A stretch of 51,667 nt of DNA from NCBI GenBank assembly GCA_032718475.1, contig JAUCBJ010008766.1, positions 1-51,667 on the forward strand, given 5' to 3'. Numbering within the stretch: position 1 is the stretch's first letter; every line of letters starts with the position of its first letter. The notes under the pieces were generated by a model. It was not told where the DNA came from and did not search any database. It saw nothing but the letters and a program-made list of their open reading frames with translations. Positions 20,791 through 29,260 of the stretch are shown in pieces. A program made the translations under genes and the position numbers. Source of the DNA: Nemertoderma westbladi. Lineage: Eukaryota > Xenacoelomorpha > Nemertodermatida > Nemertodermatidae.

Positions 20791-21561
20791 ACTGAAATTC
20801 GAATGCGAAAATTCTATTCGAAATCGACTCGAAAGAAAAGACACTAAAGAAACAAATGGACGCGGTAACTCCAAAGTATATTTGGAATTCTTGATAGAAG
20901 CATTGTAACAACAAATAAATGTCACCCGCGTTTACCCTACCAGACGTGCGTCTTTGGTATTATTACGATAAACGCCCTAGACCCAAATAATAAACGGAAA
21001 GACATAAACATCCATGTAAACCGAAACTTGTTGACGTATCACCTATGCTCACTCGGCTCGAACGATCCTGGAGTAAACCTACGATCAGAGTCCCGGAATA
21101 CTCGGTCAAACCTCCTCATTCCTTAGTTGGACCTCAGACCTGCGATCCTGGTGGTGTCGCGGATCCTCGCGGACTGTATTCACTGTTCAAAGATCTAGTG
21201 CTACCCTAACAATTAATCGGTAACACTCCGACAGTGATTTCTAGCTAGCCGCCCATCTTACCTAGCTGGATTATGACGCAGACACCTAATATCATTATCC
21301 AACCGTATGGTCATCCCGTTTAACGCGATACAACCCTTCATCAAGGTGAAGGAGAGCGTTGTACGAAACGAGTTAAACGCTATTCTATAAAGATCAAAAA
21401 AGAAACCTGCGTTTGTTCAGATAAACGTAAGTTATAACAGTAAGTCCAATCGATAAACGAATTGGCCTTATCTCAGTTCGATTGGGAAACCTCGAATCTC
21501 AAAGAAGATATCAAGCTTAGAAAACCCTATTCTCTGCGAGAGTTTTGGACGAACGTATCCC

Positions 21562-21768
21562 ATGACAAGCGGAGGAAAATCAGCTCGAGGAGAAGCATAT
21601 CGAAATGGACGAGACACCGACCGTAAACCCAAACCTTCTAATGCAATCATATTGCACCCTTCACCCAGGAGTTATGGCCCTCCTAGTAAAGTGGCTTCCC
21701 CCAAAGAGAAAATGACTCTTGCTAGCTTTAAAAAACTGCGTAAACGCCGTCCGCGCAAGAAAGACTAA
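21562..21768 (+). pseudogene. ORF3 C-terminal remnant in element 1
   Basis: The frame ends with a tail nearly identical to the last ~42 residues of ORF3 in element 2 (AIILHPSPRSY..., ending KKLRKRRPRKKD). The middle of ORF3, including its zinc knuckles, is missing from element 1. The basic tail is the only conserved part here; the first 20 or so residues do not match element 2. Probably not expressed by itself. Confidence 0.7.
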
Positions 21769-21838
21769 CTGTTTAGAGTATTTATGTATATTAGAAATTG
21801 TGATTTTGTATATTTTATAGACTTAAATCCCATTTTCT

Positions 21839-21846
21839 GGGAGCGG
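21839..21846 (+). promoter_or_regulatory. Polypurine tract of BEL element 1
   Basis: GGGAGCGG lies directly before the TGT of the 3' LTR, where plus-strand DNA priming is expected. The same sequence in the same place is found in element 2 (48280-48287). It is short and contains one C. Confidence 0.6.
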
Positions 21847-23046
21847 TGTAAAAGCTTTTGTGGGATAACTGATTCGTTTGCTTTGCTAACCAGTTCCCCC
21901 CCGGTCGCTAGAATACTCTAAAGGGGATCTATAGCTAAAATAGTGCAAGCTACCAGCTTATTGGCTGATTTGCTGTACGCAGGTATCTGGGCTCTGTTTA
22001 ATCGGCCAACCAGCCTAGGAAGGTTGCGTCATAGCCTTGTTTTTGTATCTCCCAATAGAATTTGAGTTAGCCTTGATTTTGACCTATCACAGAGCTACTG
22101 AACTGAAATTTTCCTATCTCACTGCTCTTTCTCTGTGTTGAACGGGAGCTTCGTGGAATAAGGGTAGTTGGTATCCTCGTATAGAGTAGTAGTCACGAGT
22201 TTTTCAAAGCCACGAAAGAACGGCTTTGTAGTGTTTTGTGCTTTCTGCTTTTTAGCTCAACACTAGTAGGTTTAATTATAAGGACATATATCCTTTAATC
22301 GCAACGGCTTTAATCTGCTGACACACGGCTTTTAATAACTGCTGAAACTGCTAAAAATTACCTGCTCAATCAATACTGTATACTGCTATTTGTTGTCGGT
22401 TATTCATTATATTTGTTGATGAATTATTATATTGGAATAACGAGAAATAACCCCGAAAACCCAATATTCTTGATATACCGAAGGTAAGAGAGAAAGGTTA
22501 CCAATAACGATTGTGACTTATGTTAAAGTGGTTTGAAGTGAATCTAATGTTATTTGATAGACCCTACATGAGTCAGTCTGTGTTCCTTTTATATGTGACT
22601 AAAATCAGTGAAGATTGGCAGATTAGTGTGCAGTATTGTGCAGCATTGTGTATGAGTGAGTCTGTTAAAGAAGCATTTCCTAAAGAATGCGCCATATATG
22701 TGAATTATAATTAAGCCATATCGTTGTGAGTAGTTTAAGTCATAACTCTGTTTATATAGATAAAGCGCCACGTCCTAAAGGAACTGTTAATATTCCCGAA
22801 GGTGAATAATATTGTCAGAGATTATATAATACTGTCAGTCGAATAATACATTAGGCTTACATAGCAATAAAATTAAACCGTCGAACCCAATCTCCCGGGA
22901 ATATCCAGCGGGTGAATGATCGCGCACAGATTGGTTTCGACTAGTGTAGTGAATCAAATACTTGTCATAGGCTAAAAAGCGATTTAATATCTAGAAGACA
23001 TCTTAATTTGGCGGATTAAACTGCCAAAGGTCTGAAAGCGCGAACA
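21847..23046 (+). repeat. 3' LTR of BEL element 1
   Basis: It has the same 1200-bp length and termini as the 5' LTR. Differences seen include GTTAAAA/GCTAAAA, TGTGCGC/TGTACGC, GAGAGTAG/GAGTAGTAG, a one-base indel after CCTTTAA and GGCGGG/GGCGGA near the end. It is followed directly by the CCACC target duplication. Confidence 0.95.
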
Positions 23047-23051
23047 CCACC

Positions 23052-23400
23052 TTCATTTTACCTTTTTTTTAAATTTAATTTTAACTTTTTTATCTATATT
23101 TCACTTTACCTTTTTTTATTTATAGGCCCCCTACCGGTACAGAATGCTGGTGGGCTGTCACAAAAGGTCCTTTTTTGGTTGACCCACACTGTGGCCACAA
23201 AATCTTACGGCTATATACCCATCTATTGTGCCATGAACTGGTAATCCAAATGCCTTCAATGTAGGTCCTAGTCACAGTTCTACACCCTATTCTATGGGGG
23301 AAAAAGGTAAAGCGAAATATAGATAAAAAAAGGAAAATGAAATTGAAAAAAAGGTAAAATGGCTGGATTTAAAAAAAAGAAGGTAAATTGAAGTATAAAA
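23052..23400. mobile_element. A/T-rich palindromic MITE, split by BEL element 1
   Basis: TTCATTTTACC plus T-rich sequence with TATCTATATTTCACTTTACC (23052-23125) is the reverse complement of 23299-23360. The match continues across the BEL insertion: bases 5028-5054 (ending TTTAAATCCACC) correspond to the reverse complement of about 23361-23385. BEL element 1 therefore landed in the left arm of this foldback repeat. The 170-bp centre (23126-23298) has no ORF. Confidence 0.75.
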
Positions 23401-23721
23401 AAGTTAAAATGAAACACTACATAAAAAAAAGGTAAAAAGGTTCGTAATCCCATATTGTAAATACTGTATTTTTATCTCTGGGACAAACAGCGGGGACCCT
23501 CTCGGAAACAAGGTTCGCCTTAAGAGGCTATCCCCGGTGCGCAATGTATCTTAATAACAATTTTAGTAATAATACCATTTCATAGCACCAAATTAATACT
23601 ACAAATCTCTGTCATGTCAATGTATGTATGTAATGTCATCTATGTTTGTGTTATTTAATTGTGTTATTTTATTGTTCATTTTAATTTCAATGTTATACTT
23701 TGAGCACCATTAAACCAATAC
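23401..23721. other. Non-coding spacer, possible LINE 3' UTR
   Basis: It contains GGGACCCTCTCGGAAACAAG and a TTAAGAGGCTATCCCC-like part, reminiscent of 3' UTRs of some non-LTR retrotransposons, followed by TATGTATGTAATG-rich sequence. No ORF. The family cannot be fixed by eye. Confidence 0.3.
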
Positions 23722-24235
23722 CAATACCAGTATAGCAGTGTGTCACCGAGAATTAATCGGAAACTTAAGGTCCGATTATTTAGAACATCAGTAGTTCCAG
23801 TACTCCTCTATGGAAGTCCATGCTGGCGCTGGGCTCTAACTGCTCAGGACACCAAATCTCTGGGGATGGCACATTCACAAGAATGCTACGCCGGGTTCAA
23901 TGTGTCAAGTACAATGCACACATCTCCAACCAGACACTATATAACATTGGAGGTGTCTCATTGGTTCCCCCAAGCTTGACACTAGAACACAATCGCCTCC
24001 GCTTTGCAGGACATTGCTTTCGCCGTTAGGACCAGCCAGTGCATAATCTTGTACTTTGGCAGCCTCATGGAGTAAATAAGCATGGTGGACAGCCCATGAC
24101 TTTCTTGAGACGCATCTTAAAGGACACTGGCCTTGACTGCTTGAAGATGCGGATGATCTAGCAAATGTCATGGGTGATAGGGAGTTGTGGCGGCGCAATT
24201 TTGTCGACAAGCCGGCACAGCATTCTTAAAAATGC
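23722..24235 (+). pseudogene. C-terminal fragment of a non-LTR retrotransposon RT
   Basis: Two frames give the typical region after the RT catalytic core: KLKVRLFRTSVVPVLLYGS then a Trp-containing stretch (frame of 23740), continuing as TRMLRRVQC...LRFAGHCFRR in the next frame (to about 24029). A further QPHG...GGQPMTFLRRILKDTGL part follows and ends near 24230. At least one frameshift and stops break it. A GTA/AGT trinucleotide run (24261-24275) follows, as often seen at LINE 3' ends. A dead, 5'-truncated insertion. Confidence 0.75.
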
Positions 24236-24385
24236 AGCTGCAATGCAGCATGCCGATCCTAGTAGTAGTAGTAGTGGTACCTAGGACCTAATGATTTGAT
24301 AAAGACGTTATTGCATATTTATTCTTTATTATTCTTTATTGCATAGGCCTACTTATTATTATTTTATTACATAATTAAGGCGGGG

Positions 24386-24440
24386 CAGCGGGATAGCTCA
24401 GTTGGTTGAGCGCCGGGCCTGCAATCTATTGGTTGTAGGC
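24386..24440 (+). repeat. tRNA-like fragment (SINE head or decayed tRNA)
   Basis: GGGATAGCTCAGTTGGTTGA is a good A box and D arm (TAGCTCAGTTGG) and is followed by GCGCCGGGCCTGC, like an anticodon arm. The B box is degenerate (GGTTGTAGGCC instead of GGTTCGANTCC) and no acceptor stem closes. It is more likely the promoter head of a tRNA-derived SINE than a working tRNA gene. Confidence 0.5.
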
Positions 24441-25745
24441 CAGGCTGGAAAAAGTCTCCCAGGCAGCCAGGCGCGCACTACGCCCGCGCACTTCATTGCC
24501 AACCGCGCATTCCCATATGCAATAATCGCTCACCCCAAAAATCTCAACCGCGCAACCGCGTACCCAAAAAAAAATTAAACCACGCACCCCGAAAATAAAA
24601 AGTAGGATACTAGGATAGTTTAAATTGCGCGAGAGTACTGCCTGACTGCTACCACTACGGTAAAGGAGATTATTGCTCTTCAATCAGTCAACTTTGCACT
24701 GTAATAAATACTATTCTGGGGCATTCTATTTATTTAATGAGTCTGTGAGTAGCTACGACTAGTAAAATGACATCAAGCAGTCTAATCTTCAAATAAATAA
24801 TGATCCAGAATATCAGAATATTGTGTATTTATTAAATATAATATGTGGCTGCCCTGCTGGCTGTATCGAATGCAAAGTTCTGCACTTTTTGAAGGCCCAT
24901 ACAGCCATATCTCAGCTATTTCTCAATTAAATTAATATTTATTTACAAATTTGGAATCCTTTCAACAACTCACAATAATGACGAAGAATAATTGCGGTGC
25001 GAGGTGTGACTGGTGCAAGGTTTAATTACTTATTAAACAATAATATTTTTTACTAATTATAATAATAATGATGATTTTAACAATAAAATTACATATTGAA
25101 CGATAAATAAAACACATAATTTACCTTTTCGCCCTTCGATCTGACGTATTAACCTCCCTCGCTGCGCTCGGTCGGTAGACTGGTAGATAACAGATCTCGG
25201 GACGAACGGTAAATAAATATATTAATTTAAATAATTAATTATATAATTAATAATAAACATATTTTATTTACCGTATAACAAATAGTTCTGTAGTTATTTT
25301 TAATTTCCTACATTAGGCTACCTAATTTGCTATTTCACAATGGAAGAAACATTGATGGATGATATTTATGCTGGAATAGTCGCAGTTAAAAGTGAGAAGA
25401 TATACAAAAACATCATGACATCAAGGAAACTGTCGACAAGCCTGGCAGCCTGGCAATGTGCACAACATTATACTACGGGTGAAAATTGCACTTTAAATCT
25501 GTCGGTCTGTAGAATAGTGAAATGTAAATCTAAATTGGTAATTGCGGATTGTATATAGGCCTACTGTACTGTAACAAACATCAAAGTAATTATTTGACAA
25601 AAAATGTGACCTTCAACAAATAAATAATTTTGTTGTTCATCGAAAGTTGTGTTAAATTATTTACAGTAGGCCTGCATCTGTACATGTATTATGTTTTACA
25701 TCGCCAAGTAATAAAAAAACTAATAAATTTTGAACTAAAAAATTA
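24441..25745. other. Non-coding stretch without recognised features
   Basis: 24441-24600 is unusually rich in CGCGC words for this window. 25020-25300 is very A/T-rich. A 72-codon frame at 25340-25558 begins with a plausible ATG but has no motif I know and no visible partner exon. Confidence 0.4.
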
Positions 25746-26821
25746 CCTGTTTTTCTAAACATACACCATAACCCTTAATACAAAAACCATTTTTAGGGGG
25801 TCGGAACCCCCCCCCCCCCCCCCCCCCCTATTTTTTTTTCAAATTTCAATAAAATGCTACAAAATTTGGTATGACGATAGATCGACACCTTTTCTTACTG
25901 GTGGCCTGGCTGGATTTTTCAATTTCTCAAGTTATTTCCATACAACAAGCCCTTAAAAAATCGTCTATTTAGCAATGTTTAACCACCTCCGTAGACTTTA
26001 TTTTTCGTCTTTGTAATGAAATCTAGATACCATTAGATCCGCCTTCATCTGCAGATTCCGAATCTGAAACCCGTTGTAAATTTCACAAAAAACTTTTGGA
26101 GATATTATCAAAATACTAAGGTGTAAATTCTGTGATGTAAATCGCTATAATTTTTTTTACTCAATTCTAGAATATTATAATTATGGGTAATGAAAAAACA
26201 AGATGGAGAGTTTTAAGCGCTCAGCTAAATAATAATTAATATTCTAGAATAAAGACAACAAAATATCAGAATTATAGCGATTTACGTCTCTGAATTCACA
26301 CCTCAGTATTTTGATTAATATCTCCGGAAGTTCTTGGTGAAATTTACAACGGTTTTCAAATGGTTAAACATTGCTAAATAGACATTTTTTAAGGGCTTGT
26401 TGTATGGAAATAACTGAGAAATTGAAAAATCCGGCCAGGCCACCAGTAAGAAAAGGTGTCGATCTATCATCATACCAAATTTCGTAGCATTTTATTGAAA
26501 TTTGAAAAAAATTAGGGTGGGGGGGGGGGGGGGGTGCTCCGACCCCCTAAAAATGGTTGTTGTATTAAGGGTTATGGTGTATGCTTAAAACATATAAGTA
26601 CGGAAACCGAATAGTTGAAACGAAATAGTTTAAATAACCTGCCACGAATGCATACGACGACATAAAGACCCGCTTCATTAAGGGGTCGGGTGCTTTCAAT
26701 ATGCGTACTCGAGATTTGCAGTTTAATGATTTTAAATTTTATTGTTTTATATTAAATTGTCAATTAAAATTACTGTACTTACATATGTTTTCAGTTTTAA
26801 GTATATGTTTAGAAAAACAGG
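25746..26821. mobile_element. Long foldback (inverted-repeat) transposon with nested MITE
   Basis: Arms start CCTGTTTTTCTAAACATA (25746) and end with the reverse complement TATGTTTAGAAAAACAGG (26821). They are complementary over about 400 bp, including a C run on the left (25809-25829) and a G run on the right. TTA lies on both sides (25743-25745 and 26822-26824), a possible 3-bp target duplication as in PIF/Harbinger elements. The centre (about 26153-26272) contains a second inverted repeat around TCTAGAATATTA. No ORF, so non-autonomous. The right arm is interrupted at 26582-26803. Confidence 0.8.
26582..26803. mobile_element. 222-bp MITE with TA target duplication, inserted in the foldback arm
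   Basis: The left arm of the host foldback shows the uninterrupted site (GGTGTATGTTTAG read on the reverse strand). In the right arm GGTG-TA is followed by this insert and then TA-TGTTTAG. The insert starts TGCTTAAAAC and ends with GTTTTAAGTA, giving imperfect terminal inverted repeats (TRCTTAAAAC). TA duplication plus TIRs fits a Tc1/mariner-type non-autonomous element. A 79-codon frame overlapping its edge is not significant. Confidence 0.8.
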
Positions 26822-27292
26822 TTATGGTAATGGTGCGCGCAAGCGCAAACACGCTACCGGTATGTGCGCACAAGCGCACACATCTGGCTTGCACTGTGGG
26901 CGCACGGCGCAGGTTTTTGGCCTTTTCCGCGCATAGATAGATAGATTTATTTATACATTATGTAAAAACAATAACAAATACACCAAACAATGTACCGGTA
27001 TAAAGGTATTGTCCAACATAACATATAGGGTTACCCCTAAAGCTTTGCAGCTTATTTCCAAGGGGGTCCTTTATGTTACTTGGTTACAAATACAATATTA
27101 CACTACGCTAACCTAAAACCAATATAAAACGTAATTACACTATGTACATGTACAACTTTACCGAGAGCGTGACAATGTCCGACTTAACGATAAAGATATA
27201 ATGTACAGAACAATTTATTATAAAACGTAATTACAGTATAAATAGTAAATAATTAATAAACTAATAACTTACCGTAGGACTATTGTACCTAT

Positions 27293-27750
27293 TTATACAT
27301 TGCACATGGAGGTGAGATTAACTGCAGATTTAAAAGAATGTTGATTATCTAGGTTTTTAATTTCATTAGGCAGAGCGTTCCAATTTTTAATGCCGTTAAA
27401 AAAGAAAGTATCAGATTCGAAGGATTTACAATTCGGGAGGTAGAAGTTTGAAGCACTAGCTCTGGTACTGTAAGAGTGTGTATCGCGTACCCTGTTGAAT
27501 TTTTGTTTTAGGTAATTGGGACATTTACCATTATACACTTTATGCACATGGTTAAGGCGTAGCTGCTTAACTCTACTATCTAAGTTAAGTAGTCCAGATT
27601 CAGAAAAGTCATCTGGAGTTAGGTGGTGCCTAGATTTGTAGTCTTTAATAAATCGTACTACTTTATTCTGAGCAACTTGTAATTTACATTTAAGCTGTTT
27701 GGTTAGGCCTTCATACCAAGAAGAGCAAGCATAGTCCATGTGACACTGTA
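27293..27750 (-). pseudogene. LINE ORF, C-terminal part
   Basis: Minus-strand frame with the usual tail of CR1/Jockey-group RTs: HMDYACSSWYEGL, KLQVAQNKVVRFI, QLRLNHVHKVYNGKCPNYL, and a NGIKNWNALPNEIKN block near the end, then a stop at 27293. It is separated from the rest of the ORF by the TTAA element; reading through one TTAA copy keeps the frame open at the junction. Confidence 0.85.
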
Positions 27751-27754
27751 TTAA

Positions 27755-29256
27755 CCCTATTACCACTGGGGTGTTTTGACCATTAGCACCATTGGGCGAT
27801 TCGGCCCACCCACTATATTTTTGTAGTCGTCCAATGAAATCCTACAAAATTTGGGCTGTTGGTGAAACAACTATAGATGAACACCACCAAACCTTAAAAA
27901 ATTAAAATTTCATAAGCAGGGACTCATAATTTTGATGAAAAATAAAAGTAGCCCCAGGACAAAATTACAAAATTTTTCGTTTTCTAAAAACTAATAGTGT
28001 GGCAGTGTTGGCTAGATTTAGTAGGTTTTTCAAGACGCTGAATCGAATGTGATTATATTCCACTTCCAAAAATTGAAGTGGATGCTATTTTTCGTGCACC
28101 TAAGAAGTGGGCGTGGCACTTCAAATTTTAAAAAATTAGATATTCAGAAAATGCCCCTAATTTTTTTTATTTCAACGCATCTTTATGGGTTTTCTGGGCC
28201 GCTGAATCGATTGAAAGTAATATAGAAGCCTGAAGACTGAGTGGTTCGCCATTTTTGGTGCACCAAAATTAGGGCGTGGCACTTCAAATTTTGAAAAATA
28301 CGAGATTCAGAAAATAAACCAAAATTGAAATTTTAACGAATTTATATAGGTTTTCCAGACCGCTGAATCGATTGAAAGTAATATAGAAAGCCTGAAGACT
28401 TAGAAGTTAGCCATTTTTTGAAATCAAAACTTTAGTGTTTTTTCCGAATAAAATAATTTTGAAAATTTGAAGTGCCACGCCCTAATTTTGGTGCACCGAA
28501 AATCGAAAATTACGTACACAAAGGATTTGAGGCTTCTATATTACTTTCAATCGATTCAGCGCTCCAGAAAACCTATAAAATTAATTTGAAATCAAAACAT
28601 TTTTGTGAATTTTCCGAATCTCGTATTTTTCAAAATTTGAAGTGCCACGCCCTAATTTTGGTGCACCAAAAATGGCGAACCACTAAGTCTTCAGGCTTCT
28701 ATACTACTTTTAATCGATTCAGCGCTCCAGAAAACCAATAAAAATGCTTCGTTTTATTATCTATGTTTTATTATCTATGTGAATAAATGAGACTTAAAGA
28801 GTAAAAAAAAAAAAAAAAAAAAATGCTTCGAAATCAGAACTTTAGTAAATTTTCCGAATAAAGTAATTTTGAAATTTTAAAGTGCCACGCCCTAAATTTG
28901 GTGCTCCAAAAATGACGTACCACTACACTTACATACTTGTATAGAGCATTAGAGTGATCCAAACCAATAAAAATAAATAAAAATAGCCCAAACATAAATA
29001 ATTATGTACTAAATCACGAATGACTTTGTAAAATTCGAAAATTTCAAAAAAATTGGTGCTGGAGACCAAATTTTGAGGTGGTACCCACATCGAAAAGTAG
29101 AAATCCAATTGCAACGGCGTTTTTTGCAAAAGATGCGGCATTAAATTTGGCTAATTCTCACAATAAATTGGGCCGGTACGTAATGTGGTTGCATAGTTAC
29201 AGCAACTAAAAACTAGGAAGGGGCCGATTCGCCCCCCCCCCCCAGTGGTAATAGGG
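27755..29256. mobile_element. piggyBac-like non-autonomous element built as a large palindrome
   Basis: Flanked by TTAA on both sides (27751-27754 and 29257-29260). The TIR is CCCTATTACCACTGGGG on the left with its reverse complement on the right (the match includes a C/G run). TTAA plus TIRs beginning CCC are the signature of the piggyBac superfamily. The interior is made of about 180-bp units containing GGGCGTGGCACTTCAAATTT and GCTGAATCGATTGAAAGTAA. About three units point inward on the left and inverted copies lie on the right, so nearly the whole element is one long inverted repeat. No transposase ORF. It interrupts the LINE. Confidence 0.75.
28752..28823 (+). mobile_element. Tiny poly(A)-tailed retrocopy
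   Basis: A ~50-bp sequence ending in GAATAAATGAGACTTAAAGAG plus about 21 A's is flanked by AAAATGCTTCG on the left (28741-28751) and AAATGCTTCG on the right (28821-28830). The AATAAA about 20 nt ahead of the A tail and the 10-11 bp duplication show LINE-mediated retroposition of the extreme 3' end of a polyadenylated RNA. The source transcript is unknown. Confidence 0.85.
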
Positions 29257-29260
29257 TTAA

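Larger units (their letters stand above)
19634..21486 (+). repeat. Direct duplication in element 1, copy B (about 1.85 kb)
   Basis: Second copy of the 17402-19310 block. Its start corresponds to element 2 position 45918, and it ends at CAGTTCGATTGGG before a different sequence leads into the ORF3 C-terminal remnant. Between the small ORF and 21486 I see no open frame of note. Compared with copy A it lacks a stretch of about 45 bp near 21019. Confidence 0.9.
5055..23046 (+). mobile_element. BEL/Pao LTR retrotransposon, element 1 (complete, young)
   Basis: An 18.0-kb element bounded by 1200-bp direct LTRs that start TGT and end ACA. It is flanked by the 5-bp target duplication CCACC (5050-5054 and 23047-23051), the length expected for this superfamily. 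Order: LTR, 2.26-kb leader, one 2699-codon gag-pol ORF, 5.2-kb 3' region, purine-rich tract, LTR. By eye the two LTRs differ at only about half a dozen places, so the insertion is recent. It sits inside the left arm of an A/T-rich palindromic repeat. The long 3' region is rearranged compared with element 2: an internal direct duplication and an inverted leader fragment replace most of the post-pol ORF. Confidence 0.95.

Noticed and set aside
21562-21768. Independent small basic protein gene in element 1
   Set aside because: It is the tail of ORF3 left after loss of the middle part; its first residues have no counterpart in element 2.
24386-24440. Functional tRNA gene
   Set aside because: The B box is degenerate and the acceptor and T stems cannot be closed.
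25340-25558. 72-codon ORF starting MEETLMDDIYAG
   Set aside because: It has a plausible ATG but no known domain, no partner exon and no repeat match; too little to call a gene.
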